DNA of 64,000 nt from Paramarasmius palmivorus (taxonomy: Eukaryota; Basidiomycota; Agaricomycetes; Agaricales; Marasmiaceae). Where the stretch lies: contig JAYKXP010000011.1 in NCBI GenBank assembly GCA_037176845.1, forward strand, positions 372,001 to 436,000. The letters are read 5' to 3'. Made by a program: the position numbers and the translations under genes. Positions 1-11,119 of this stretch are shown in pieces (position 1 is the stretch's first letter; every line of letters begins with the position of its first letter). Below the pieces are notes generated by a model. The model made no database searches and was not told the origin of the DNA. It was given only the letters and a program-made list of their open reading frames with translations.

Positions 1-1
1 T

Positions 2-946
2 CTCTCAAGGCTAGAGAATCTTGAGAAGATCACCATGGGAAAAAACTGGATGTTCCCTGCATTATCCGCTGCGCTCCTCGACGCACTACTCGATGCGATA
101 ATAGCACCACGAATCCGAGCCATCGTGATGGACCGCCTCGACTTCAACAACATAGCGGATCTAATCGCATTCTGCGAGTGGACCGCCGGTTCTAGCGGTA
201 TACAGGAACTCAGCTTTCGTCATTTTCGCACTCCAGACCGCAGACCTGCGGATAGGGTATTGACTAGGTTGCCTCGTCGCGCTGCCGCACCTACACCCCT
301 CAACCTACGCACGTTTGCCGTTACTCACAAGGCTGAAGAAGTTAAGGCGATCCTCGAATGGGCAACTAGCTCAAGGTCGTGTCTACGATTTACAGACCTT
401 CGTAGCCTCACCCTTGGCGACTTGACAGAGGCTTCCTTCATACATCTCCTTCGCATCCTCGATGCGGCCAAGGATACCCTTACACATCTACACCTTTTAG
501 GGAACCTTCCCTTATCCTTGCCTCCCTTGTCGTTGACCTCCGCACGACATCTCCGCACGATTACCTGCTCCTTATCGCTTGACGACAGGTCCACTCTGAA
601 CCGGTGGTGTACCGCTCTTCATCAAACCGAGGAGCTGAAGCTTGATAGCTTCACCGTACTGGTTGACCCCGGTCTTACCTCCCGGACAATGACACTTTCA
701 GACGTCTTCGTCCAGCATCCATGGAAGGAGTTCGAGGCTGCCTTGTTCACTCGAACACAGTGTAGGCGATTGGAGATGAAAGTTGGTCCTATGGGAACGC
801 CATTATCCACAAACGTTATAAAGGATTGTTTCCCGTTAGCTCATGCTGATTCTCAGGGTACCGGCAATGAGCTAGTCATAATGCAGAGAATAAATTCTTT
901 GGAGGTGCTAGAGGAGCGGGAATATAGGTCTAGGTTTGGCGTGTAG
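2..946 (+). CDS. F-box/LRR-like protein, family A, 5'-truncated by window edge
   Basis: The reading frame is open to the left edge, so the first Met at 35 is internal and the N-terminal F-box lies outside the window. The visible part matches the C-terminal two thirds of the family A genes at 33-45 kb. Shared blocks are the SCLRF..LRSLTLGDLTE segment, the LHLLRILDAAK-like helix, the W-C-T-A-L block, the HPWKEFE block and the CFPLAH block near the end. By family knowledge such proteins bind Skp1 through an F-box and select substrates for SCF ubiquitin ligases; that role is inferred. The C-terminus is shorter than in the array members and lacks the WEYKP-type tail, ending in REYRSRFGV. It is the only family A copy in this part of the window and lies on the opposite strand to the array. 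Confidence 0.7.
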   Translation, partial: LSRLENLEKITMGKNWMFPALSAALLDALLDAIIAPRIRAIVMDRLDFNNIADLIAFCEWTAGSSGIQELSFRHFRTPDRRPADRVLTRLPRRAAAPTPLNLRTFAVTHKAEEVKAILEWATSSRSCLRFTDLRSLTLGDLTEASFIHLLRILDAAKDTLTHLHLLGNLPLSLPPLSLTSARHLRTITCSLSLDDRSTLNRWCTALHQTEELKLDSFTVLVDPGLTSRTMTLSDVFVQHPWKEFEAALFTRTQCRRLEMKVGPMGTPLSTNVIKDCFPLAHADSQGTGNELVIMQRINSLEVLEEREYRSRFGV

Positions 947-1114
947 AGATGCTATGTAGTTGCAAATGGATGTTTATCCCGCAAGAGACATAGACTGCTC
1001 GGCGGCCCGCCTCTTCGTTCGTCGAGGTAAGACAGGACCCGGGTTTCTGAGCAAGACAGGAGTATCAACGACTCAATATAAATCCTGAGAGCAGAGTTCA
1101 AGCACTCTTAAACT

Positions 1115-2306
1115 ATGCCCACTTCTTTCATACCACATGAAATCGTCGAGCAGATCATTACCGATGCAATACCACCCGACTGGGACTACCCACGACAACT
1201 CCGGGTACAGAGGAAGCAAATACTTAAATCATTCTCTCTCGTTTCGCATTCGTGGTTGGAGGTATCAAGAAAACACCTTTTCACTCCCGACTCCAGCCTC
1301 GCAATACCCAAGACCCTTGATGCACTCGAACACCTAAAATCACTCTGCTTCGCACCATTCACGACATTACATATGGTGACGGTCTATCGATTAGTCACGC
1401 GTCAATACAACAGCGTCGTGTCCGAGGCTTTCTTCGAAGCGTTAGCCGGATTCAAGATGTTTGCCACCGTGCACCAAATCATCATCTGGAGCGGCGTATG
1501 GCACATGCCAATGCCAATCATGTCGGAGCGAGTCCTCTTTCTTCTCGCCAAGAATTTTCCCGATGTACTCCGCCTGGACATTCGAAATATTTGCTTTCCC
1601 TCGCCTATCGTGTTTGCAAAGTTTATTGGATCGTTCCCAAAGCTCAGGTGGTTAACTTGTCTAGAGTTGCAACCTGCCGCCAAACCAGGGATGCGGACGT
1701 TTGAACAAAGGTTCATGCCTCCAATCCCAGTACCTCCACGCGATCCGAAACCTATTGTCCACCTACAATCATTGACTCTACTCATAATAGACTTCCATTC
1801 TCATTTGGATCTGGAGTTCATCCGATACATATCGTTTGGTGACAGGCTACGCAGCTTGACATTTCACGGCGATATGAGGAGGCGTAACTACGTTCAGGAG
1901 GATTTTGTTCTTGCGTATGTTGTCAAGATGATCGGGATTATGGGAAGGCATCTTCGTAGGTTGTCTTTGTCACTAGACCCACGTATGGGTAGAGGTGAGA
2001 TGTCTCAGGAGTCTATCGTCATTGCAGACTAACGTGAGATTGCCTGACTTAGCGCCACCGACTTTCGCGACGCATCTAGACCTCTCCCGGACAGCACCGT
2101 TAATCAAAAAATTGACCATTAGTGTGGGGAGTGGACTGATTCTTCCAATCCTATCATTTTCACGTCCCCACCAGAACCTCGTGATGCTCGTGATATGGCA
2201 CTGGAATAAGTACGAACCAAACTCCGCAGATCTAGGCACAGTATTGCAGCACTCTGTGCCATTCCTTCGACAACTAGAGTTTCCACCACATCCCATCTGT
2301 GAATAA
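1115..2306 (+). CDS. F-box-like protein with one intron
   Basis: Exon 1 (1115-1994) begins MPTSFIPHEIVEQII, an F-box-like start of the P-x-E-I-V-x-x-I form, followed by FSLVSHSWLEVSRKHLF. An intron at 1995-2052 (GTGAGA donor, CTAAC branch site, CTTAG acceptor, 58 nt) restores the frame into exon 2 (2053-2306), giving about 377 residues. Without it the frame stops at 2032. The C-terminal part contains a block ending SVPFLRQLEF that resembles the SVPRLKALHF block of the F-box genes at 29-47 kb. The protein is predicted cytosolic or nuclear and an SCF adaptor by family analogy only. It is divergent from the array families and no close paralogue is visible here. Confidence 0.65.
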
Positions 2307-2716
2307 TGGAATCCCTTTCTGCATCCGAGTCGTCGCACACGTATACTACTACACATACTAGTCAATGGACAAAGCAGGAAGAAACGAGTGTCTGGACGAA
2401 ACGGGAGAAACAAATATATTGGTCGAGATCGGTGTAAGTGGCATGTTGTCAATATTTAGCCTGCTCAAAGAAGACATCGGAAATATCCTTGCGTGAATTT
2501 TCTGCCAATCCTGGCAAAGCTCTCGTGTTCTTCGCCGGAGGGCGCCCAGGCCTATTAGTCCCGCGAGGGCACGTTTGTACGTTGGTGGTACGTCTAGCCG
2601 GTATTCAGTATTTGCATTAGACTGAGTCGGTACCAGTCGCTGCCGGTACCTTTTCCTCGACGATCCTTGCCGCACGATCTACCTGTGCACCATACATTCA
2701 ACTAGAGCCTAGGGAA
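2307..2716. other. Convergent intergenic spacer
   Basis: This lies between the 3' ends of an F-box gene and a DUF6534 gene transcribed towards each other. Short open frames are present on both strands but none has a recognisable motif or splice context. Confidence 0.5.
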
Positions 2717-4103
2717 TCAAAAGAAAGAAATACCTACAGTTGAAATACGACAGGCACCCAGAACTTCGAGATCATTGCCAGGTTGAGTGCCAGGAAGTGC
2801 GCTCACTCCTTCTTGGTAAGGTGACCTCGCGTCGTTTGTCGTGATGCTGATCCTTGTCCTCCATCCTGACCCCTTATTAGTTCGCACATCCCTCGATCCT
2901 CTAGCTCCGTAAATCCGAATTCGAGCGTTCAAAATCGCTATGAGCGAGTTTGAGTACAACTTGGCCACCACTAGAATCGGAGTAACGTAGTAGTTTGTTT
3001 TGGGAAAGAACCGGAAGAAGACAGGGGACATAATGTGTGTAACAGCTAGACGTGGATATCAGTCTAGGTCACTTTTTTTGTCGATGGCAGCATACCAGTG
3101 AGACTACCCGACTCGATCGCGAGGACTTTCAGCCGCCTGAGGAGGCTGTTTGTCTCTCGGAAAGACGTGTCGTACTTCGAGAACTAGTATACAACATCAT
3201 CGATTAGCATTGGTGCATTTTAGTGCTTGAAACTTGCAACTCGCAGCGTAAATCATCATTATGGCAATGAGAATGTCAGCAGCCGCGGCGCACCCCAGCC
3301 ACACCTGTGTTTTCAAATTGAATACTATCAAACTGGGTACGAAAGGAACTCACGTATACGAACGTGCGGTTGGCTTTAGCATTGAGTGTAGTGATATTTT
3401 TGACGTAGGTACCTTGATAGGTGGCCGCGATGAATTGAGCTACGGAAAACTAAGGCCTAGTAGGCGCCAGTGACAGATGAAAGAGAACTCCTCAACGTAC
3501 CAGAACAATAATACCAGGTATCACCACCTTGCCGGGAAGGAGGCGACGGATTCTATCAGCAAAGAAGATCTGAAAAAGCAAGGCGACTTTCGGTGTAAAT
3601 CAGTATTGAGGAAGTACCAGGATGACCGTTCGCTGATACCAACCAATTCCATCAAGGATGAGGGTGTTCCACCACTCATTTTGCGATTTGTATGCAGAGA
3701 TGGGATTAAGGAAGCCGAAAACAAATCTTTGGAAGGCATCATGGGTTAATGAAAAGGTTTGAACTGATTCGATGATATATAGAACGAATACGAGAACGCG
3801 TGTGGGTAGGCCATCGTTTGAAGGGGTTATGCAGTATGTATCTTGAGGATTAACGGGCATGTCAGTGATAGAAATGACGATGGGTGGAAAACGCACAAAT
3901 TTGCACTGAAAGGACTCCATGTAAGCCCCAGTTCAGCATATAACCTAAAAGCTGTGTCGCGCGATGAGACTGTTGTGTTGTTTCGTAGTACGTGATTATA
4001 GTGAGACTCGTACCACAGGCCCTGCCCTAGTCAATGAGCTCAGGACCAGCTTGGAAAGGTTCAAGCTGGATCTAACTCACAATTTGGGAAGGTCCTTATC
4101 CAT
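2717..4103 (-). CDS. DUF6534 multi-pass membrane protein, copy 1
   Basis: Nine exons can be laid out: 4081-4103, 4014-4026, 3897-3951, 3644-3841, 3501-3586, 3354-3449, 3245-3304, 3096-3183 and 2717-3045, coding for about 315 residues. Hallmarks in order: LLGYMLNWGL, a VLVFVLYIIESVQT helix followed by LTHDAFQRF, WLGCAAAADILIA, the YDTSFRETNSLL segment, and AKLYSNSLIAILNAR before a polar tail. These are the conserved blocks of the basidiomycete DUF6534 family, predicted seven-helix membrane proteins of unknown function. Exon structure is the same as copy 2 immediately upstream, so the two are tandem duplicates. The intron after 3245 has a GC donor (GCGAGT) where copy 2 has GTAAGT; if it is not spliced the protein would be shifted out of frame before its last two conserved blocks. 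Confidence 0.75.
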
Positions 4104-4818
4104 TGCGTCTTGAAGGATAAAGCTCGATGGCCCATGGGTGGGTCCAGACATTTAAGAGGTCGAGTTACTTAACCATTTACGGCGATTCTAATTCGGGAGC
4201 TTTCAGTCTTGATTGAAACGCCGTGTCATACTTATCTATTGAAGAGAAATTAGACTATTCATGTTAGCGATTAAGGAAAATGCCACCTTACAAGATTTGA
4301 AACCAGTCCTCCTTGAAGAAATCCAAAATCGCGACAAAGGAACCCCTCAAGGGTTGAAGACATGAGTGGCCAGACATAGCAAAAGTGAACTGACCGTAGC
4401 TTCGTGCACACTATAAGTTGGATCTTTGATCAATTCACCTGTCAATTTTCAAGTCAAAATTAGCCTAGTATGTCATCCGTCCCTTGGACTGCGCTATCCC
4501 TGAATGGGTTTTGAAACGGATGCCACTGACTGTGACATTCGTACCCATGTGTAATCTGCCGGCAACTTCGCACATGTTTAGAGCTATGAATGATATTGCC
4601 CTTGAGGATGAAGGTCCGTTTTCGCCTGTCGTATTACTACAATGCATTTGTGTCTTCTATATCTGCGCAATGCATTTGTGTCTTCTATATCTGCGCAATA
4701 CATTAGGCCGAAAGCCATAGCTCCGAAGAGGTAGATAGTCAAGGCGCTTTCCTCTTGACACCCTCCGGATGATTCACCTGCGCAATAAGCAGCTCAATGG
4801 AACAACTAGGAATTCAAG
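4104..4818. other. Spacer between tandem DUF6534 genes
   Basis: This holds the upstream region of copy 1 and the downstream region of copy 2. A plus-strand open frame at 4484-4720 has no family resemblance and runs through a tandem repeat, so it is not called as a gene. Confidence 0.5.
4641..4696. repeat. 28-bp tandem duplication
   Basis: Two identical adjacent 28-nt units start with AATGCATTTGTG and end with ATATCTGCGC. A partial third unit (AATACATT) follows. This looks like a recent slippage or unequal-exchange event in non-coding DNA. Confidence 0.85.
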
Positions 4819-6196
4819 CTAACAAACACCTACCGTCAAAATACGATAACTAGCTAGCACCTCTGGGCTGCTAGGTTGGACACCAGGAGGCACGTTTACT
4901 TTTGGTTGATAAGACGACCTCGGAAACGTAGGATCATTTGTCGTAATGCTGATGCTTGTCTTCCAGCCTTGCCCCTTGTTGACTCGAACATCCCTAGATC
5001 CCCTCTCTCCGTAGATCCGAACTCGAGCGTTCAGAATCGCCAAGAGTGAATTCGAGTATAGCTTGGAAACGACTAGGATCGGAGTTAGGAAATAGTTTCG
5101 TTCAGGAAAGAAGTAGAAGAGGATCGGGGATGTAAGGCTTGTGATAGCTATGAAGGTTGGCTTAGAACATAGCTTGGTTTGAGTAGAGTTTCAAGACACA
5201 TACCGATCAGGCCACCTGTCTCCAGTGCGAGAAGCCTTAATCGATTGACGAGACATTTTGTCTCTCGAAAAGACGTGTCGTACTTCGAGAACTGTTTTAA
5301 TATAAATCAGCGTAGATCCCAAGTTAATTTTTTACACTTACTGCGTAAATCATGGTGACAGCGATGAGAATGTCTCCAGTCGTAGCACACGCCAACCATA
5401 TCTATAACTACTGCTCGACGGAGGCAGAACCATCCTAGAAGATAAGACTTACATATGCGAACGTTGAACTGGAATTAACGGTAAATACGACGCCCTTGAT
5501 GATCACAGCTTGGGTAATGGCCCCGACGAGTTGGGCAATAGAAAGCTAAGTGAACTAGTTAGAGCTGCCAATTGTATCTGCGATTTACTTACAAGCACGA
5601 TGATACCGGGCATCACTTTTTTTCCAGAAAGGAGGTGACGAATTCGGTTAGCAAAGAAGACCTGGAAGACCAAAGCAACTGTCGAGAGCGGATCAGCGCT
5701 AACTCTGGGAACCAGAGCACTAGGTCGACAATTACTGACCGACCCCGTCAAGGATAAGAGTGTTCCACCATTCATTTTTAGAGCTGTATACCGAAGTGGA
5801 ATCGAAGGTGCTGAATGCGAAGTGCTGGAACGCGTCGTAGGTTAACGAGAAAGTTTGGGCGGATTCCAGGAGGTATATGCCGTATACGAGAGCCTGTGTT
5901 AGTAAGCCATCATCTGGAAAGGCTATCCAGTATGTATCTTGTAAATGTACAAGAGCGTTAACGGTGAGTATGACGTGAGAGCTACATGGTCAACGTACAA
6001 ACTTGAGTTGAGAGGACACCATATAGGCCCCAGTTGAGCATATAACCCAAGAGCTGCGTCATGCAAACTGCGTGAGATTACTTTGATATCAACACATATG
6101 GAACTTGTACCACTGGTCCAGCCCTATAACGGCGTCAGTAGCCACTTAGAATAATGGAACGAATATAACTTACATGTCTGGAAGGTTCTTATCCAT
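4819..6196 (-). CDS. DUF6534 multi-pass membrane protein, copy 2
   Basis: The gene starts MDKNLPDMAGPV at 6196 and has the same exon plan as copy 1: a 23-nt first exon, a tiny second exon, then exons carrying LLGYMLNWGLYGVLSTQVY, a LVYGIYLLESAQT helix with LTYDAFQHF, VFFANRIRHLLSG, IAQLVGAIT, WLACATTGDILIAV, FRETKCLVNRLRLLALETG and SKLYSNSLLAILNARVR. All splice sites used are GT-AG, including GTAAGT at the position where copy 1 has GC. The frame stays open to the stop at 4819, so this is the intact reference copy of the three in the window. Family knowledge: DUF6534 proteins are expanded in Agaricomycetes, membrane-embedded, function unknown. Confidence 0.8.
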
Positions 6197-8101
6197 GACA
6201 AGGATACAATGTACACTGCGTGCAGTGTGAGTGGGCAATAGCGTTTCTACGAGCTCCCATACATATATAGGGAGTTCGTCGTCAAGTTACTCCGCACCCG
6301 TCCATAGCTGACAGTCATTGAGCATTGATGCATAGAATGGAAGACGTCTTTACATACCAGATAACGGGATAACTTCAGATCCGCTAGACAATGATAACAC
6401 CTCATTGAACCGACGTTTGTAAGACGGTTTTCACTGTCGGAAACTTGACTATGGATACACAATGCCAGTTTTAATATCACCAAGGTTTTGGCTTGATCGA
6501 GTCGTATGAACGCACTTTTTTAGATTATCTAGCTGCTCTCCCTGGGATGTTAGTAATGAAAAGATCCCCCAGAATGGTGTTCGCGACTCACTGTATCCGC
6601 AGTGGGTCAAATGATGCGTTTTCTCTTCGATATGGTGACCCCTAGTAGAGGCGGTGACATTGGGGACAAGAAGCTTACAAGAAACACCGCCTAGAGATCC
6701 ATTCAGGAGGGCTTTTCTTGGAGAAGCCTGTTGTTTACCCGAACCAGAAACTGGGCAATAAACCCAGACCTGGGCCATTTATCGGAATTCGGATGCTGAA
6801 AGCAAATTCGGTGCCAGCTTGCCTCATCTGGATCAGCTTCAAGCAAATTGCGTAGAATTATGTCTATGCAAATCCTACGTATAGCGTTCTTGCGTGGTGA
6901 AGGTTTGAGAGAAAGCTAGTTCGACCACGTGTAATTTACCCGGCGCTACGGGTTTCCGCACCGGCGGTACTAGTCATGGCAATTGCCGCAATGTGGGAAG
7001 TGTTGCAATTGCTGTGTCCGAAACAGCTGTTTCGGGACAACCTTGCGCTAGCTTTCGCTGAAGGCTCCCAATCAGCACTGGGCAAACACTGGCAGCAGGC
7101 GACGGAATGGAGCAGTAGAAGAGCAGTCTTCAGGCTAGGTAAGCCAGATGCCATCTCTCCGCTTTTTGAAACATCCTAAGCTTACACAATAAGACTAAAT
7201 TCAATGACTCGGTACAGAAGACAGGCATCAAACGTACTGAACAGTCACTCGGTTCGCATTGACAGGGGAAACGAGGCTTTTGGGAGTGGGTCGATTACTG
7301 TAACTTTGAGCGTGGTTTACGTGGTCCTCATAGGATTTGGAACTCGGTCGTCTCAGTCAAATCTGAAAAGCTTTCATTACTGTGGACGGAAGGTATTGCC
7401 AGCCCTCGTTTTGCCTTCCCTTTTCATGATACTAACATAGGCCGAGGTTCAAGACCAAATCCTTTTGCGTGCGAGAAACTTGAACGTGAAGTAAAAACCA
7501 GTCTAGCGTACCCAATATGAAAGGTATGGTCAAACAACAGCTGTTTGTCTGTTGAGCTGACTAGGATTTAGATGGTGTCTCATTTCACCACAGCGCATGA
7601 CCATGTAGAAGACAGAAGATAGGTTCCCTGAACATCAACACGTCCTCCATATATCAGGAACCTCACTCTCTAACGAAGGAATGCGCCATAATCCCGACGT
7701 TACTATCGTGCATCTCTTGCATGTCAAGGTCGTCAACATCAGACAACACTCATAGTGAAGCGGCTTCACCATCTGATGTTGCGCTGGGCAGCAGAGAAGT
7801 GGACGAGTGATGGCAGAAATCACAGTATGGGAGTTGCGAGCTCGCACTCGACACACCGACAGGCGGTTGGTTTGACATTGGTGCGGACGACATCTACGGC
7901 TCTGTAGGCTTCTTATTCGACTTCCGGTACTTTTAATACGAAAAGAGACTGCCTATTAGGAGAACTATATACCCTCTTCGGTTTGCATGTACGTAGTCGT
8001 CACCCACGGAAGCGAAACTAATTCTGATGGCCTGAAGGTCGCTCAATTAGTACGGCGTTATCGAAGATTCTCCCACCATCCTGTTCAACCCTTTACCACC
8101 A
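6197..8101. other. Long intergenic region
   Basis: No gene is recognised in 1.9 kb. Several open frames of 60-110 codons exist on both strands (for example 6449-6778 minus and 7204-7440 plus), but none shows a family motif or convincing splice signals. A TATATA box lies at 7966-7971, about 130 nt before the F-box locus start at 8102. A perfect palindrome is listed separately. Confidence 0.5.
7018..7035. repeat. Perfect 18-bp palindrome
   Basis: CCGAAACAG is followed directly by its reverse complement CTGTTTCGG. Allowing one bulged G, the symmetry extends to TGTC...GACA. A related CAGCTG-centred imperfect palindrome lies at about 7531-7547. Confidence 0.8.
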
Positions 8102-9894
8102 ATGGCAACTGACAACGACTTCAATCTCAGTCTCTGCGACCAATGCAGCCGCAAAATTACCTACAAAATCTACCCACCTGTCCCAAAGGAAAGGTTTCGC
8201 TCTATCCAACCACCTTCAGAAGTCGAGATCGCAGATACGATTCAGCTCATAGATGAAGAAAGGAAATTTCTTGCTTGTTTCGATGAACAAATCTCTCGGT
8301 TGCGTAATATGATGGATGCATTGAAAAAGGAGAGGAATGCATTACAGAGGAGGATTGATGAGCGTCGATACCGGATTTCGCCCATACACTGGATACCGGT
8401 CGAAGTATGGAACATGATTTTTTTAGAAGCCGCATGTTTGCATGAAGGGGCATACTCGCTAGAAGTGTCGGCGAAGAAGAAAAAGAAAGTGGTAGCTCGT
8501 CCTTTGGTGCTTTCCCAGGTATCGGCGTCCTGGAGGCGTATCGCATCGTCTTTGCCGCATATTTGGTCCTCAATCAACATCGACGTGCGTTCCCTGTGGA
8601 AGGATCTCACACCCCTCGTCGCGTTGTTTTTGGACAAGGGGAGGAACAATGGTATTCGGTCTAGGTTGCAAGTACTCGATTCAGGCTGGATACGGCTGGG
8701 CTCAGATGGCGGTTTCGGAGCACCCGAGCCTCGTGATCGTCTAGGTGAACATGGGTATGCAGTGCTATCCATGCTGGCCAAAGAGTTCTTCAGCTTCCAG
8801 GAAGTCAATTTGGCTGTGGATAGTGACCTGCTGCACGCAGTTCAGCCTATCCTCCCCACGAATCCTCCATTCCATTGTCTTCGAGTTTTCCGGGACGGCA
8901 TGAAAATTTCGGATCCTTACAGGCTGAGTCACTGGTTTTGGGCGCCCAAAGCTCCTGCATTGAAGGCAGTTTATACTTCGAGTATGACTCACCTCAATGC
9001 ATTTCCCTATCGACAGCTCACGCTGTTGGCATTGAGCGAGCCGAAATGTCATTGCTTTTTGGGGTACTCGCCATAGCCAAGAGCCTTCAAACCCTCATAA
9101 TTGGAAATGTGGTTGACAGGGCCACTCCCATCGACAATCCAATAATCCGATATTCCCAAAATCCTCTAGTTGTTCCCTCGTTACGAGCATTGACGCTTGA
9201 ACCCGTACGCACCCCCGCCGCTGGACCACTAGCACCACTCTGCCACTTGCTCAAGCTTCCAAATTTGAAGGAGACCACTTTCACGTATTTGGAGCCCATT
9301 CACCGTGATAGGATGTGGGACATGCAGCCGTTTATCCGAATGCTTGAGCGTTCTGGTTGTCCTTTACGTAGGTTGTCGCTGACATTCCCTCGTGGGCGGA
9401 TGCCACCAGGAATCGTTTTGGACATCCTTCGAGCTTCGCCCCGAATGGAAGCTTTGCGTCTATGGGTCAACGAAGATCATCTTCAGCCCGACAAGTTTTT
9501 CACGGCGAGCATTTTACGCTATCTTGCCACCGAACATAGCACTTTCTGCGGGGAGATTCGCATTGCAGAGTTGGGCGTCCGAAAGCTCCATTCGGGGTGG
9601 CCTGGAAAACTGAAGGATTTTATCAAGCAGATATGGATAGTCAGGGGGAACGTGTCAACAGAAACGGCTTTAGAGCTTGAGGTCCGCTTGTCGTTCCGCG
9701 AAACGCTAGAGACTCGGAGTGGCAACTTCATCCATGACGCTGGACTGGTTGTACATGCAAAGGGGGAGATAGCTCTAAATGAGGTGAAGTTCACGAGTGA
9801 ACTGATTGGAAAGCACACTGGAATAGAGGATGGTTCGGATGAACCTCTGAGTCGCAAGAACTGGCTGCCGAAGTTGGAACTCGGAGAAAAATAG
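8102..9894 (+). pseudogene. Coiled-coil F-box protein (family D) with one frameshift
   Basis: The first frame (8102-9076) encodes a Cys-containing N-terminus (LCDQCSRKI), a coiled coil around residues 60-95, a classic agaric F-box (HWIPVEVWNMIF) and LSQVSASWRRIASSLPHIWSSI. Homology then continues in another frame (about 9040-9894) through LLFGVLAIAKSLQTLI, MQPFIRMLERSGCPLRRLSL, ILRYLATEHSTFCGEI and onwards. The sister locus at 11.1-12.5 kb is collinear across the junction (LTVLGLKKAQ...NLVTLIVG against LTLLALSE...SLQTLIIG), so the break is a one-base deletion near 9042, not an intron. Without the frameshift the protein would be near 600 residues. It is a recent pseudogene or an assembly error, because the rest of both halves is clean. 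Confidence 0.7.
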
Positions 9895-11119
9895 TTGTTC
9901 GGCCCGGGAGCTCAGCGCTCACTGTAGGCTTGTCTGTGGATGGAAGCTTGGAAATCGCTGCGCAACCTTTCTTGGCCCTGTTTTCTTTCTTTTCTTTTTG
10001 ATATTGTATTATAGACAGAGTACGTATGTCATATACAGTGGGCGAACAATGTAAACTTGTAATTGAATGACCCATGGCGTAAGCTCGGCCCACTACGGAT
10101 CCGAGTTGCAGCAGACAGCAGTCCATTACATCCTTCAGTCTGCACCCTCGTTTCTACTTCCTCCTCCGCTTCTCAGTTACGACTGGTTATTGAGAAAGAT
10201 GAAAATGGGAAAAGGATGGGAATCCCGTCGAAGGTTGATGGCGCCAAGACTGTGAGCAAAATCAGGCGGTATCACAATTTTGAACGGTGCGACCCCAGTC
10301 TTTTCCTGTAAGATTCTCTCTGACTTTATTTGTCTTCTTTAGGAACACGCGAAGTCCAGATAAGACTTTCTTTATTCCACCGTGACCTGAAGCGGTCTCC
10401 GAACACGTCTTCACCTCTTTCAGCTGCTTCACTCCAATATACCCCCGCTTCCAGGAGCCTCCTCAGTAACAATTCGAGGCAGAGCTGGAGGTCCCAGGCT
10501 ACCTCTTCAAGACTAGATGGAAGATATCTGGGGAAATTTGGAGGCGACAATGGAAGACAGCTCTGGGGTCCTTGCTGTTGGGCCTTCAACCCACGAAATA
10601 AGGCACGCTCTTCTTAGCTTTTTCCTGCCAGACGCAATTAATTGGTGTATGCCCAGATCGCTGTACAATGTCCCTTTGCTTATATGGGGTTTACGACGAC
10701 ACCACGAAGTCCAGGTTGTGCATCATCGCGGCTAGAGACTTCACCTGCCATCATCTCCCTTTATCTACGTTCTTGGGGCTCTCCTCCCAAGCCATCATGT
10801 AGACACAACTTTTATTGTCGTGGGCACCATGGAGGGGTCTGCTGACTTCACGGGCCTGGTCAAGAGAGTTTACAAGGGAGATTTTGTGCATGAATCAGAC
10901 CATTGGTCTTGTTCGTCAACACTGGCAACTCCTTGAAAAGTTCGAGTCGGTCAATTCAAATGAACCCTTCTGGCTTCCTCTCCGCGACAACTTCATTCAA
11001 CCATCCACTCCGGAAGGCGCCTTCCTCCAGGAAGCTTGGACTGGTCTTCATTAGGACGTAGCTCAGGAATACCGACTCCGAAAGCCCGTGGATATGCCGG
11101 AAAACGGGAAAGTCGGACA
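9895..11119. other. Intergenic region between two family D loci
   Basis: A pyrimidine-rich tract follows the first locus at about 9980-10000. Open frames at 10330-10617 and 10815-11054 have no secure family match. The latter lies where the N-terminal coiled coil of the next pseudogene would be expected, but I could not align it convincingly. Confidence 0.4.

Noticed and set aside
1983..2027. Shorter introns (33-45 nt) in the F-box gene at 1.1 kb
   Set aside because: All leave the frame unchanged and run into the TAA at 2030. The 58-nt intron with a CTAAC branch site restores the conserved C-terminus.
6449..6778. 109-codon minus-strand open frame
   Set aside because: No family resemblance; it sits in a region with many similar-length frames on both strands.
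9022..9076. A 52-nt intron to reconcile the two frames of the family D gene
   Set aside because: The donor GTTGGC is poor, and the intron would remove residues that align one-to-one with the sister locus. A 1-nt deletion is simpler.
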